A DNA stretch of 64,000 nucleotides from Dechloromonas hankyongensis (GTDB lineage: Bacteria; Pseudomonadota; Gammaproteobacteria; Burkholderiales; Rhodocyclaceae), in the NCBI RefSeq assembly GCF_022012295.1, contig NZ_JAKLTN010000006.1, positions 1 through 64,000 of the forward strand, written 5' to 3'. Below the pieces are notes generated by a model that worked only from the letters and a program-made list of their open reading frames with translations, was not told the origin of the DNA and searched no databases. Each line of letters opens with the position of its first letter. Positions within the stretch are counted from its first letter, which is position 1. Of the stretch, positions 1 to 8,696 are shown piece after piece. A program made the translations under genes and the position numbers.

Positions 1-18
1 ACGCCAGACTCCCATACT

Positions 19-53
19 AAAAACCCCCTCCGAGAAATCGGTAGGGGGTTTTT
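19..53. terminator. Bidirectional rho-independent terminator
   Basis: An A-tract and five Cs pair with five Gs and a T-tract. The inner part CCGA-GAAA-TCGG closes on a GNRA tetraloop. A/T tracts on both sides let it work in either direction. It lies about 160 bp past the stop of the minus-strand crotonase gene and may end that operon or a gene left of the window. Confidence 0.8.
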
Positions 54-213
54 GCTTTGGATCTGTAAAATCTATCCGCTCTACCAACTGGGGCTTGAGG
101 CTTTAGAGCGTCCGTTTCGACTGCTGGCAAGCAAATCAATCGGGAATGCTGCTGAACAGCAGGCCGGCAAAGATACGGGTGGAAACGGCTGAAGTCGGGA
201 CAGACTACGATCC

Positions 214-1035
214 TCAGTCTTCAAAGCGCGGTGGGCAATTTTTCTTATGTGCTTGCATGCTTTCGGCAAGATCGACTGAGAGCAGCGCCATGGAGTTCCA
301 AGTGGCAACGTAAGTCAGCCCGTCGGCGATCGAGTGGTCGCGGCTGTAGTTGAGTATTTCTTTGCTACCCCGGATGGCAAGCGGAGATTTGGCTGCGATA
401 GTGACAGCAATTTTGCGAACTCCTGCATTCAGTTCCGAGATCGAGCCGAAAATACGGTTGGCGAGGCCGAGTCGCAGGGCTTCTTCGGCATCGACTTCGC
501 GCCCGGTATAGGCCAGTTCACGGGTGATTCCGTCGCCGATCAGGCGGGGTAGGCGTTGCAGGGTACCGACATCGGCCACCATGCCGACGTCAATTTCCTT
601 GATCGAGAAAAAGGAGTCAGCTGCGACGTAGCGCATGTCGCAGCAGGTGACCAGATCGAGTGCGCCGCCGACACAGGCCCCGTGGATGGCGGCAAGTACG
701 GGCTTGCGGCAGCGTTCGATGCTGCTCAGGCAATCCTGGAGGTTGAGGATCAGGCGGCGCAGGGTTTCGCGGCTGCGGGCGCCGTCGGTGTGGGCGATCC
801 GTTGCTGGATGCTGGCTAGCATACCGAGATCGATGCCAGCGCAAAAATTGTTGCCTTCGCCGCTCAGGATGGCGACGCGGATTTCGATTGTGCCATCCAC
901 CCACTCGAAAACCTGGCGGATTTCCTGCCACATGGCGTCGTTTATGGCATTGGATCGGTTCGGGCGGTTGAGCCGGATATCGGCAATGTGGTCGGCGACG
1001 GTGATGCTGATCGTGGCAAGCTGCGGAATGTTCAT
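214..1035 (-). CDS. Enoyl-CoA hydratase/isomerase family protein (dienoyl-CoA isomerase-like)
   Basis: A 273-residue crotonase-fold protein, the usual length for the family. The first oxyanion-hole segment is FCAGIDL (about residues 64-70) and the second is HGACVGGALDL (about 118-128). The stretch KEIDVGMVADVGTLQRLP closely resembles the acidic active-site region of delta3,5-delta2,4-dienoyl-CoA isomerases, so isomerisation of unsaturated fatty acyl-CoA intermediates in beta-oxidation is more likely than simple hydration. An AGGAGAC ribosome site lies a few bases before the ATG. It is the last gene of a minus-strand group with a small protein and a cobalamin adenosyltransferase. The family is certain; the exact substrate is inferred. 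Confidence 0.88.
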   Translation of the reverse strand: MNIPQLATISITVADHIADIRLNRPNRSNAINDAMWQEIRQVFEWVDGTIEIRVAILSGEGNNFCAGIDLGMLASIQQRIAHTDGARSRETLRRLILNLQDCLSSIERCRKPVLAAIHGACVGGALDLVTCCDMRYVAADSFFSIKEIDVGMVADVGTLQRLPRLIGDGITRELAYTGREVDAEEALRLGLANRIFGSISELNAGVRKIAVTIAAKSPLAIRGSKEILNYSRDHSIADGLTYVATWNSMALLSVDLAESMQAHKKNCPPRFED

Positions 1036-1106
1036 CGGGCTGTCTCCTGGTGGAATGCTTTTCCCCGATGTTACGCGTTTCGGTTCAGACTACCGATCTT
1101 TCATGC

Positions 1107-1316
1107 TCAAGCCATGCTGGCGAGGGCTGCGGCAAGGTCGGAGTGATCGCTGTTGGCCACGCCACCGCTGCCCTGACTTTCTATTTCGACGATATAACCG
1201 GCCTGTTGCAGCTGTTCCGCCCAGTATTCGGTGTGTTGGCGCGACGGATGCCAAGGCCCCTTTTCGACGATGGGGCGGGCAATTCCGTTGCGATAGGTGG
1301 TGATGACGCGGAACAC
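1107..1316 (-). CDS. Small conserved-looking hypothetical protein (69 aa)
   Basis: A 69-residue soluble protein starting MFRVITTYRNG, without signal peptide, membrane segment or cysteines. It has the balanced composition of a real short protein (mixed charged and aromatic residues, no arginine/proline-rich shadow-frame bias). It lies between the adenosyltransferase (34 bp upstream) and the crotonase (71 bp downstream) on the same strand, so it is probably co-transcribed with them. The fold and function are not recognised. Confidence 0.65.
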   Translation of the reverse strand: MFRVITTYRNGIARPIVEKGPWHPSRQHTEYWAEQLQQAGYIVEIESQGSGGVANSDHSDLAAALASMA

Positions 1317-1350
1317 GATTCAATGTACTGCTCAGGCCGGTGGTATCGTT

Positions 1351-1935
1351 TCAGACGGCGTTCTTGCCTTTTTGCCACAGCACGTCACCCCGGCCGCCGG
1401 CACGGTTGAGCAGGCGGCCAAGAATGAAGAGCAGATCCGACAGGCGGTTGATGTAACGACGCGCTGCGTCGGAGAGCGGTTCGGCGCCATGCAGACGTAC
1501 CATGGCACGCTCGGCACGGCGACATACGGTGCGGCAGAGATGGGCGACGGCAGCCGGGCGGGCGCCGCCGGGCAGGATGAATTCCTTGAGCATCGGCAGG
1601 TCGTGGTTGAACTCCTCGGCCAGTTCCTCGAGGCGGGCGACCTGGGCATCCTTCATGACGGCCATGCCGGGCAGGCACAGTTCGCCGCCGAGGTCGAATA
1701 GGTCGTGTTGGATGTCGAGCAGCGCGGCGCGGACGGGTTCAGGCAGTTCCTCACACAGCAGCAGGCCAATGCTGGAGTTCAGTTCGTCAACCTCGCCGAT
1801 GGCGTCGATGCGCAGGCTGTCCTTGGTCGTCCGGCTGCCATCGCCGAGCCCGGTGGTGCCGGCATCGCCGGTCCGAGTGACGATCTTGGACAGGCGGTTA
1901 CCCTTGCGTTCGGTGTCGTTGCGCTTCTCGGTCAC
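1351..1935 (-). CDS. Cob(I)alamin adenosyltransferase, PduO type
   Basis: ATP:cob(I)alamin adenosyltransferase that makes adenosylcobalamin from reduced corrinoid and ATP. The N-terminal nucleotide-binding signature TRTGDAGTTGLGDG is present (about residues 21-34), as is the later RRAERAMVRL helix carrying the conserved arginines of the PduO-type four-helix bundle. The 194-residue length is normal. Translation appears to start at GTG, 8 bases after AAGGAGAAAC, and a perfect TATAAT lies just upstream on the minus strand. The gene diverges from the glycolate operon and leads a group with a small protein and a crotonase. No cobalamin riboswitch was seen upstream. Confidence 0.92.
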   Translation of the reverse strand: MTEKRNDTERKGNRLSKIVTRTGDAGTTGLGDGSRTTKDSLRIDAIGEVDELNSSIGLLLCEELPEPVRAALLDIQHDLFDLGGELCLPGMAVMKDAQVARLEELAEEFNHDLPMLKEFILPGGARPAAVAHLCRTVCRRAERAMVRLHGAEPLSDAARRYINRLSDLLFILGRLLNRAGGRGDVLWQKGKNAV

Positions 1936-1958
1936 GATGTTTCTCCTTGTATGGCGAG

Positions 1959-1964
1959 ATTATA
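1959..1964 (-). promoter_or_regulatory. Putative -10 box of the adenosyltransferase gene
   Basis: A perfect TATAAT on the minus strand predicts transcription starting near 1952, giving a short leader that contains the AAGGAG site. The matching -35 region is poor, so this is a tentative promoter in the divergent intergenic region. Confidence 0.4.
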
Positions 1965-1995
1965 CTGACAGGCCGTGCTAGAGACTGTCGTGACC

Positions 1996-2769
1996 ATGCC
2001 AAAGTTCGCTGCCAACCTGAGTTTCCTGTTCACCGACCACATTTTCCGGGAGCGATTTCGACTGGCCGCCGCCGCTGGTTTCCAGGGCGTCGAGTACCTT
2101 TTTCCCTATGACTGGCCGGCGTCCGAGGTGGCCGAATGGCTGAAGGCGGCGGATGTCGAGCAGGTGCTGTTCAATCTGCCGCCGGGCGACTGGGCCAATG
2201 GCGAGCGCGGTCTGGCCTGCTTGCCGGACCGCCAGGGCGAGTTCGCCGAAGGTGTCGAACAGGCGTTGAATTACGCGATGGTGCTCGATTGCCAGCGTGT
2301 GCATTGCATGGCCGGCTTGCGGCCATGGGCCGTTGCGGAGGCCGAACTGGAGGCCGTCTATGTCGCCAACCTGCGCCATGCAGCCGATCGCTTCGCAACC
2401 ATAGGGGCGACGGTCATGGTTGAACCGATAAACAGCCGCATCGACATGCCGGGTTACTGGCTGGACGGTATCGACAAGGCGCTGCGCCTGATCGAAAGCA
2501 TCGACCGCAGCAACGTCAAGCTGCAACTCGATCTCTACCATGCGCAAATCATCCAGGGCGATCTGGCGCGGACGATAGAGGAAAACATCGCGCAGATCGG
2601 CCATGTCCAGATTGCCGACAATCCGGGGCGCCATGAACCGGGAACCGGGGAAATCAATTATCCCTTCCTGTTTTCAGTTCTCGACCGCCTAGGCTATGCC
2701 GGCTGGATCGGCTGTGAATACAAACCACTGGCGACAACCGAGGAGGGGCTGGGATGGATGCCGAAATGA
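1996..2769 (+). CDS. hyi: Hydroxypyruvate isomerase
   Basis: A 257-residue TIM-barrel protein of the xylose isomerase-like family, interconverting hydroxypyruvate and tartronate semialdehyde. The N-terminus MPKFAANLSFLF is typical of Hyi. Metal/catalytic glutamates are visible in MVEPINSRIDMPGYW and near the C-terminus in GCEYKPL. The ATG at 1996 fits family length better than the in-frame GTG at 1975. It is the first gene of a tight five-gene operon with glycerate kinase and glycolate oxidase subunits, which supports a role in glyoxylate/glycerate metabolism. Glyoxylate carboligase and tartronate semialdehyde reductase are not in the window. Confidence 0.9.
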   Translation: MPKFAANLSFLFTDHIFRERFRLAAAAGFQGVEYLFPYDWPASEVAEWLKAADVEQVLFNLPPGDWANGERGLACLPDRQGEFAEGVEQALNYAMVLDCQRVHCMAGLRPWAVAEAELEAVYVANLRHAADRFATIGATVMVEPINSRIDMPGYWLDGIDKALRLIESIDRSNVKLQLDLYHAQIIQGDLARTIEENIAQIGHVQIADNPGRHEPGTGEINYPFLFSVLDRLGYAGWIGCEYKPLATTEEGLGWMPK

Positions 2770-4022
2770 AGGGGTACGACATCCTGCGCCGCCTGTTTGA
2801 CGTCGCGCTCGCCGCTTCCGATCCGGCGCTGTGCGTGCCGCCGCATTTGCCGGCGGATGACGGCGGACGCCTGATCGTCATCGGCGCCGGCAAAGCGTCG
2901 GCGGCCATGGCGCGCGCTGTTGAGCAGCATTGGTCCGGGCCGCTGGAAGGACTGGTCGTGACGCGCTACGGCCATGGTGTGCCGTGCGACCGGATCGAAA
3001 TTGTCGAGGCCGCGCATCCGGTACCGGACGCTGCCGGTGAAGCGGCCGCCGCGCGCATCCTGCATAAGGTGTCGGGGCTGAATCCGGGCGACCGTGTGCT
3101 GGCGCTGATTTCGGGCGGCGGCTCGGCCTTGCTGGCGGCGCCGGCGGACGGCTTGTCGCTGCCCGATAAACGGGCGATCACGTCCGCCCTGTTGAAATCC
3201 GGGGCTTCGATAGGCGAAATCAATTGCGTGCGCAAGCATCTGTCAGCGATCAAGGGCGGCCGCCTGGCTGCTGCTGCATGGCCTGCCAGCGTACTGACCC
3301 TGGCCATTTCGGACGTGCCGGGCGACGATCCGGCGGTGATCGCTTCCGGGCCGACCGTGGCCGATCCGACGACGGCGGCCGAGGCGTTGGCGATTCTCGA
3401 TTTCTACGCCATCGACCTGTCGGGCGACCTGCGCCAGCGTCTGGCCTCGGCGGAACTGGAAACGCCGAAGCCGGGAGACCGGCGGCTGGCCAACAGCGAA
3501 TATCGGATGATCGCCAGCCCGCGCCAGATGCTCGAGGCGGCGGCCGGCGAGGCGCGCCGGTTGGGTATCACCCCGCTCATTCTCGGCGATGCGATCGAAG
3601 GCGAGGCGCGCGAAGTGGGCAAGGTACTGGCCGGCATCGCGCTGTCCTGCACGCGCAACGGTTTTCCCGCCAGCGGGCCGTGCGTTTTGCTCTCCGGGGG
3701 GGAAACCACCGTCACGGTCCGCGGCGAAGGGCGCGGTGGGCGCAATACGGAATTCCTGCTCGGCCTGGCGCTGGCCCTCGGCGGTGCGCCCGGTATCGAT
3801 GCCCTGGCGGCCGACACCGACGGGATCGACGGCAGCGAGGACAACGCCGGCGCCTTCGTCGGGCCGGATAGCCTGCAACGCGCCAAGGCGCTCGGTCTCG
3901 ACCTGCGGCAGCATCTGGCCGACAACGATGCATGGTATTGTTTTTCCCGGCTCGGCGATTTGCTGGTGACCGGGCCGACACGCACCAACGTCAACGATTT
4001 TCGCGCCATCCTGATCAGGTGA
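2754..4022 (+). CDS. ttuD: Glycerate 2-kinase, MOFRL family (annotated in some genomes as hydroxypyruvate reductase)
   Basis: A 422-residue protein of the GckA/TtuD family that phosphorylates D-glycerate to 2-phosphoglycerate. The N-terminal DUF4147 half contains IGAGKASAAMARA and ALISGGGSALLAAP. The C-terminal MOFRL half contains LLSGGETTVTVRGEGRGGRN and ends near VTGPTRTNVND. The ATG at 2754 lies 6 bases after GAGGAGGGG and overlaps hyi by 16 bp. An alternative ATG at 2766 would overlap the hyi stop as ATGA. In the operon it would send hydroxypyruvate/tartronate-semialdehyde-derived glycerate into central metabolism. Family members are sometimes annotated hydroxypyruvate reductase; kinase activity is the better-supported role. 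Confidence 0.88.
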   Translation: MDAEMKGYDILRRLFDVALAASDPALCVPPHLPADDGGRLIVIGAGKASAAMARAVEQHWSGPLEGLVVTRYGHGVPCDRIEIVEAAHPVPDAAGEAAAARILHKVSGLNPGDRVLALISGGGSALLAAPADGLSLPDKRAITSALLKSGASIGEINCVRKHLSAIKGGRLAAAAWPASVLTLAISDVPGDDPAVIASGPTVADPTTAAEALAILDFYAIDLSGDLRQRLASAELETPKPGDRRLANSEYRMIASPRQMLEAAAGEARRLGITPLILGDAIEGEAREVGKVLAGIALSCTRNGFPASGPCVLLSGGETTVTVRGEGRGGRNTEFLLGLALALGGAPGIDALAADTDGIDGSEDNAGAFVGPDSLQRAKALGLDLRQHLADNDAWYCFSRLGDLLVTGPTRTNVNDFRAILIR

Positions 4023-4032
4023 TACAGCCATC

Positions 4033-5517
4033 ATGACGACAACAGACGACGCTGCTTTTGCGGTAGATAAATCGGGCCTGGTTCGGCGTCTCCGGCTTTT
4101 TTTGCCGGAGCGCTGTCTGTTGGCCGAGGAAGAGGATCTGCGTCCCTATGAATGCGACGGGCTGACGGCCTATCGCGAACTGCCGCTGGTGGTCTGCCTG
4201 CCGGAGACCGAGGCGCAGGTCATCGACATCCTGCGCACTTGCCATCAGCTGGCCGTGCCGGTCGTCGCTCGTGGCGCCGGTACCGGCCTTTCCGGCGGCG
4301 CGATGCCGCATGCCCAAGGCGTTGTGCTGTCGCTGGCCCGCTTCAACAAGATCCTGCGCGTCGATCCGCTCGCTCGGCTGGCGGTGGTCCAACCCGGGGT
4401 GCGTAACCTGGCGGTATCCGAGGCGGCGGCGCCGCACGGCCTCTATTACGCGCCCGATCCCTCGTCGCAGATCGCCTGCACCCTGGGCGGCAACGTCGCC
4501 GAGAACTCGGGTGGTGTGCATTGCCTGAAGTACGGCCTGACTGTTCATAACGTGTTGCGCATCCGCGTCGTCAGCATCGAGGGCGAGGTGTTCGAAATCG
4601 GCAGCGAGGGGCCGGACGCGCCGGGCTACGATTTGCTCGCGCTGCTCATCGGCTCCGAGGGCATGCTCGGCGTAGTCACCGAAGTGACCGTCAAGCTGGT
4701 GCCCAAGCCCGAACTGGCGCAGGTTGTCATGGCCTCCTTCAACGACGTGGCAAAAGCCGGCGATGCGGTGGCCGCCATTATCGCCGCCGGCATCATCCCG
4801 GCCGGTCTGGAAATGATGGACAAGCCGGCGACGGCCGCTGTCGAACCCTTCGTCAAGGCCGGCTACGACCTGGAGGCCGAGGCCATCCTACTCTGCGAAG
4901 CGGACGGTACGCCGGAGGAGGTGGCCGACGAAATCGCCCGGGTGACCGCCGTTCTAACGCAAGCCGGAGCCGGCAACATCAAGGTGTCCGGCTCGGAAGC
5001 CGAACGCCTGCGCTTCTGGGCCGGGCGTAAGGCGGCCTTCCCGGCGGTCGGCCGCATCACGCCGGATTACTACTGCATGGACGGCACCATTCCGCGCAAG
5101 CGGCTGGCCGAGATGCTGTCGGCCATCGTCGCCATGGAGAAGAAATACGGCCTGCGCTGCGCCAACGTCTTCCATGCCGGCGACGGCAACCTGCATCCGT
5201 TGATCATGTACGACACCGCGCAGCCGGGCAGTTGGGAGCGAGCCGAGGCCTTTGGCGCGGAAATCCTCGAATTGTCGGTGGCGCTCGGCGGCTCGATCAC
5301 CGGCGAGCACGGCGTCGGCGTCGAGAAAATCAACCAGATGTGCGTGCAGTACACGACCCCCGAGTTGGACGCCTTCCGCCGCATCAAGTCGGCCTTCGAC
5401 GAGACCGGCCTGCTCAATCCCGGCAAGGCGGTGCCCAGCCTGCATCGCTGCGCCGAATACGGGCGCATGCATGTCCACCATGGCGACCTGAAATTTCCGG
5501 AACTGGAGCGCTTCTGA
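4033..5517 (+). CDS. glcD: Glycolate oxidase subunit GlcD (FAD-linked)
   Basis: A 494-residue FAD-linked oxidase that oxidises glycolate (or D-lactate-like 2-hydroxyacids) to glyoxylate and passes electrons to GlcF. The N-terminal FAD-binding domain contains VVARGAGTGLSGGAMP and GGNVAENSGGVHCLKYG. The C-terminal FAD-oxidase domain contains FHAGDGNLHPLI and GEHGVGVEKI. The length matches E. coli GlcD. It starts 10 bp after ttuD, and its stop overlaps the glcE start (TGATG), so it is the large subunit of the three-part GlcDEF enzyme. Confidence 0.95.
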   Translation: MTTTDDAAFAVDKSGLVRRLRLFLPERCLLAEEEDLRPYECDGLTAYRELPLVVCLPETEAQVIDILRTCHQLAVPVVARGAGTGLSGGAMPHAQGVVLSLARFNKILRVDPLARLAVVQPGVRNLAVSEAAAPHGLYYAPDPSSQIACTLGGNVAENSGGVHCLKYGLTVHNVLRIRVVSIEGEVFEIGSEGPDAPGYDLLALLIGSEGMLGVVTEVTVKLVPKPELAQVVMASFNDVAKAGDAVAAIIAAGIIPAGLEMMDKPATAAVEPFVKAGYDLEAEAILLCEADGTPEEVADEIARVTAVLTQAGAGNIKVSGSEAERLRFWAGRKAAFPAVGRITPDYYCMDGTIPRKRLAEMLSAIVAMEKKYGLRCANVFHAGDGNLHPLIMYDTAQPGSWERAEAFGAEILELSVALGGSITGEHGVGVEKINQMCVQYTTPELDAFRRIKSAFDETGLLNPGKAVPSLHRCAEYGRMHVHHGDLKFPELERF

Positions 5518-6566
5518 TGACCCTCGACCAGATCGTTCAGGCCGTCAAGGCGGCGCATGACGTACATAGCGCGCTGCGCATCCGCGGTGCTGGCAGCAAG
5601 GATTTTTACGGCGGCATGCTGTCCGGTGACGTGCTGGATGTCTCGGGCTATCGCGGCATCGTGGCCTATGAGCCGACCGAACTGTACGTCACGGCCAAAT
5701 GCGGCACGCCGCTGAGCGAAATCGAGGCGGCGTTGGATGAGAAAGGGCAGATGCTGGCTTTCGAGCCGCCGCACTTTGCCGGGGCCACGGTCGGTGGCTG
5801 CGTCGCGGCCGGCCTGTCCGGTCCGCGCCGGCAGCAGGCTGGAGCGGTGCGTGATTTCATGCTGGGAACCAAGCTGGTGGATGGTACCGGGCAGGTCTTG
5901 AATTTCGGCGGCCAGGTCATGAAGAATGTCGCTGGCTACGACGTGTCACGTCTGCTGGTCGGCAGCCTGGGCACCTTGGGCGTGCTGGCCGAGGTGACGC
6001 TGAAAGTGTTGCCCCGGGCAACGGCTGAGCAGACGCTGGTCTTCACAGTGGATGAACGGGAAGCCATCGCCCGGCTCAATCAATGGAGCGGCCACCCGCT
6101 GCCGATTTCAGCGTCGTTCTGGCATGACGGAAAGCTGTGGCTGCGCCTCTCCGGGGCACCGGCCGCAGTCGATGCCGCCCGCCGCAAGCTGGGCGGCGAT
6201 GTGCAAGGCGACATGGGGCAGCACTGGGAATCAGTGCGCGAACAGACGCATCCGGCTTTTTCCGGCGACATCCTGTGGCGTCTGGCCCTGCCGTCGACGG
6301 CCGGCGAACCGGGGTTGGCTGGCTTGCGCGCCATCGAATGGGGCGGGGCGCTGCGCTGGTATGCCGGCGAGCAGGAGGCGGTGCGCGGGGCGGCCAGCCG
6401 GCTTGGCGGCCACGCTGTGCTGTACCGCGCGCCGGAGTCCCTACGTTGCCGGGAGGGCGCTTTCGCGTCGCTGTCGCCGGCGCTGCTCGCCTTGCACCGC
6501 CGCCTGAAAGAGTCCTTCGATCCGAAGGGCATCCTGAATCCCGGTCGTTTGTACGCGGAGTTCTGA
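5517..6566 (+). CDS. glcE: Glycolate oxidase subunit GlcE (FAD-binding)
   Basis: A 349-residue second FAD-binding subunit of glycolate oxidase. It starts MTLDQIVQAVKAAHDVHSALRIRGAG at an ATG overlapping the glcD stop by one base, and ends one base into glcF. The FAD-binding half contains GATVGGCVAAGLSGPRR and GGQVMKNVAGYDVSRLLVG, typical of GlcE. The C-terminus KESFDPKGILNPGRLY is the common end of this oxidase family. The open frame extends further upstream inside glcD, but the overlapping ATG is the natural start. Confidence 0.95.
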   Translation: MTLDQIVQAVKAAHDVHSALRIRGAGSKDFYGGMLSGDVLDVSGYRGIVAYEPTELYVTAKCGTPLSEIEAALDEKGQMLAFEPPHFAGATVGGCVAAGLSGPRRQQAGAVRDFMLGTKLVDGTGQVLNFGGQVMKNVAGYDVSRLLVGSLGTLGVLAEVTLKVLPRATAEQTLVFTVDEREAIARLNQWSGHPLPISASFWHDGKLWLRLSGAPAAVDAARRKLGGDVQGDMGQHWESVREQTHPAFSGDILWRLALPSTAGEPGLAGLRAIEWGGALRWYAGEQEAVRGAASRLGGHAVLYRAPESLRCREGAFASLSPALLALHRRLKESFDPKGILNPGRLYAEF

Positions 6567-7801
6567 TGGAAACCAGAATCACTGACGAGTTGCGGGCCAC
6601 GCATGACGGCCAGGTGGCCGAGGAAATCCTGCGCAAATGCGTGCATTGCGGTTTCTGCACGGCAACCTGTCCGACTTACCAACTGCTCGGCGACGAACTC
6701 GACGGGCCGCGCGGCCGCATCTACCTGATCAAGCAGGTGCTCGAGGGCAAGCCGGTCACTGAGAAGACGCGCACCCATCTCGATCGCTGCCTGACCTGCC
6801 GTTCCTGCGAAACGACCTGCCCGTCGGGCGTCAAATACAGCCATCTCCTCGATGTCGGGCGGGCCGTGGTCGAAGAGAAACTGCCGCGGCGCCTGGGCGA
6901 TGCCGTGACGCGCGCCTTGCTCAGGACGGTGCTGCCCAATCCTGCCCTGTTTGGCCCTCTGGTAGCGGCGGCGCGGGTGGCCAAACCCTTGCTGCCCTCG
7001 TCGCTGGCCGACAAGCTGCCACCGGCGCCTGGCGCTGGCCGGCCGTGGCCGCCGGCAGCAGCGCATGCCCGGCGCATGCTGGTGCTAGCCGGTTGCGTCC
7101 AGCCGTCGCTGGCCCCCAATATCAATGGGGCGACGGCCCGTATCCTCGATCGTCTCGGCATCGCCTTGTTCGAGGAAGCCAAGGCGGGCTGTTGCGGTGC
7201 CTTGCGCTTTCATCTGAACGACCAGGCGGCCGGCAAGGATGATATGCGCCGCAATATCGACGCCTGGTGGCCGCATATCGAAGCCGGGATCGAAGCCATA
7301 GTCGTGACCGCTTCCGGCTGTGGCGTCCAAGTCAAGGATTACGGCCACGTCCTAGCCGACGATGCGGCCTATGCCCAGAAGGCGGCACGGATCAGCGCGC
7401 TCTGCCGCGACCCTTCCGAGATTCTAGTGGCCGAGAAGGACCGGCTGCTTCCCCTGGTGCAACATGCGCCCGGGGCGCAGGTCAAGCTGGCCTTCCATTC
7501 ACCCTGCACGCTGCAGCATGGTTTGAAGATACGAGGGGTGATCGAAGAGCTGCTCCAGGCGGCCGGCTATGCGCTGACCCCAGTGGCCGACAGCCATCTG
7601 TGCTGCGGTTCGGCCGGTACCTATTCGGTACTGCAGCCGGAACTGGCCGATCGCCTGCGCAGCAACAAGCTGGCGGCGCTCAATGCCGGCGGGCCGGCCC
7701 TGGTGGCCACCGCCAACATCGGTTGCCTGACCCATCTGCAAGCGGGCGGCGGATTGCCGGTGCGCCACTGGGTAGAGGTCATCGACGAAGCCTTGTCCTG
7801 A
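6566..7801 (+). CDS. glcF: Glycolate oxidase iron-sulfur subunit GlcF
   Basis: A 411-residue iron-sulfur subunit that accepts electrons from GlcD/GlcE. Two [4Fe-4S] motifs lie near the N-terminus, CVHCGFCTATCP (about residues 22-33) and CLTCRSCETTCP (about 74-85). Two cysteine-rich CCG domains follow, with GCCGALRFH and CCGSAGTY. The start overlaps the glcE stop, so glcDEF are translationally coupled. It ends the operon; after the stop only a short hairpin (CCGCG-CAA-CGCGG) without a T-tract is seen. Confidence 0.95.
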   Translation: METRITDELRATHDGQVAEEILRKCVHCGFCTATCPTYQLLGDELDGPRGRIYLIKQVLEGKPVTEKTRTHLDRCLTCRSCETTCPSGVKYSHLLDVGRAVVEEKLPRRLGDAVTRALLRTVLPNPALFGPLVAAARVAKPLLPSSLADKLPPAPGAGRPWPPAAAHARRMLVLAGCVQPSLAPNINGATARILDRLGIALFEEAKAGCCGALRFHLNDQAAGKDDMRRNIDAWWPHIEAGIEAIVVTASGCGVQVKDYGHVLADDAAYAQKAARISALCRDPSEILVAEKDRLLPLVQHAPGAQVKLAFHSPCTLQHGLKIRGVIEELLQAAGYALTPVADSHLCCGSAGTYSVLQPELADRLRSNKLAALNAGGPALVATANIGCLTHLQAGGGLPVRHWVEVIDEALS

Positions 7802-7860
7802 TTCGATATTTTGCCGCGCAACGCGGTTAAGCGACCGCTTTCCGTTTCGTGATAACCTTC

Positions 7861-7877
7861 CCTCCCAAAAAAGGAGG
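7861..7877 (+). promoter_or_regulatory. Hairpin covering the ribosome-binding site of the PP2C gene
   Basis: CCTCC (7861-7865) can pair with GGAGG (7873-7877), the Shine-Dalgarno core of the phosphatase gene, across a CAAAAAA loop. The stem is five G/C-rich pairs. It could limit translation; that effect is inferred. Confidence 0.35.
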
Positions 7878-7881
7878 ATGG

Positions 7882-8682
7882 ATGTCGATAGCAATCGATG
7901 CCTGCGCAGCACAGCATCAGGGAGATCGGAAAGAACAGCAGGATCGCGTCGCGATCCTGCCGCATGCCCGCCGCAAGGGGGTAGCGCTGGCGGTGGTCGC
8001 CGACGGCATGGGCGGGCACACCGGCGGCGCGCTGGCGGCCGAACAGGTGGTGCATACCGCCAAAACCAACCTCGACCATTTCATCGGCACTGACGAATCA
8101 CCGCAGCACATGCTCCAAAACAGCATGCAGGAGGCGCACACCATGATCAAGGCGTCGCGCTTCATGAACGAAATGGACCCGCACAGTACGGCGGTCATGC
8201 TGCTTCTGCAACCCGGGCGCGTGACCTGGGGGCACTGCGGCGACAGCCGTCTGTATCATTTCCGCGGCAAGCAACTGGTGCGCCGGACCATCGACCACTC
8301 CTACGTCGAACATCTCATCGCCACGGGGAAAATTACCCCGGCCGAGGCGCTGAACCACCCCAACCGTAACGTGCTGCTCGCGTCGCTGGGCGGTCAGGAA
8401 GATCCCAAGATCACCCTCGACGAGGTGAGCGAACTGGTGGCGGGCGATTCTTTCGTTCTCTGCTCCGACGGCTTGTGGGCCTATTTCGACGATCTCGAGC
8501 TGGGCACGCTGATCGCCGACAATTCCGCTCGCCAGGCTTGCGAAATCCTGATCGACAAGGCGCGGCAACGGGGCAAGGGCGGCGGCGACAACCTGTCGCT
8601 GGCGATCATCAAGCTGATCGATGCCTTGCCACCGAAGAAGCCGGCCCCGCCGCCGGGTTTTGTGCCGCGCCCCCGGGGCTGA
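7882..8682 (+). CDS. PP2C-family serine/threonine protein phosphatase
   Basis: A 266-residue metal-dependent protein phosphatase. PP2C motifs appear in order: QDRVAILP, VADGMGGHTGG (metal-binding aspartate and glycine), WGHCGDSRLYHF, LCSDGLW and GGGDNLSLAIIK (C-terminal metal-binding aspartate). No membrane segment or extra sensor domain is present. The start at 7882 follows an AAGGAGG site at very close spacing; the in-frame GTG at 7849 would add 11 residues with no ribosome site. No cognate kinase lies nearby, so the target is unknown. A strong terminator separates it from the convergent rhlE. Confidence 0.9.
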   Translation: MSIAIDACAAQHQGDRKEQQDRVAILPHARRKGVALAVVADGMGGHTGGALAAEQVVHTAKTNLDHFIGTDESPQHMLQNSMQEAHTMIKASRFMNEMDPHSTAVMLLLQPGRVTWGHCGDSRLYHFRGKQLVRRTIDHSYVEHLIATGKITPAEALNHPNRNVLLASLGGQEDPKITLDEVSELVAGDSFVLCSDGLWAYFDDLELGTLIADNSARQACEILIDKARQRGKGGGDNLSLAIIKLIDALPPKKPAPPPGFVPRPRG

Positions 8683-8696
8683 GACGGGCCAGACGC

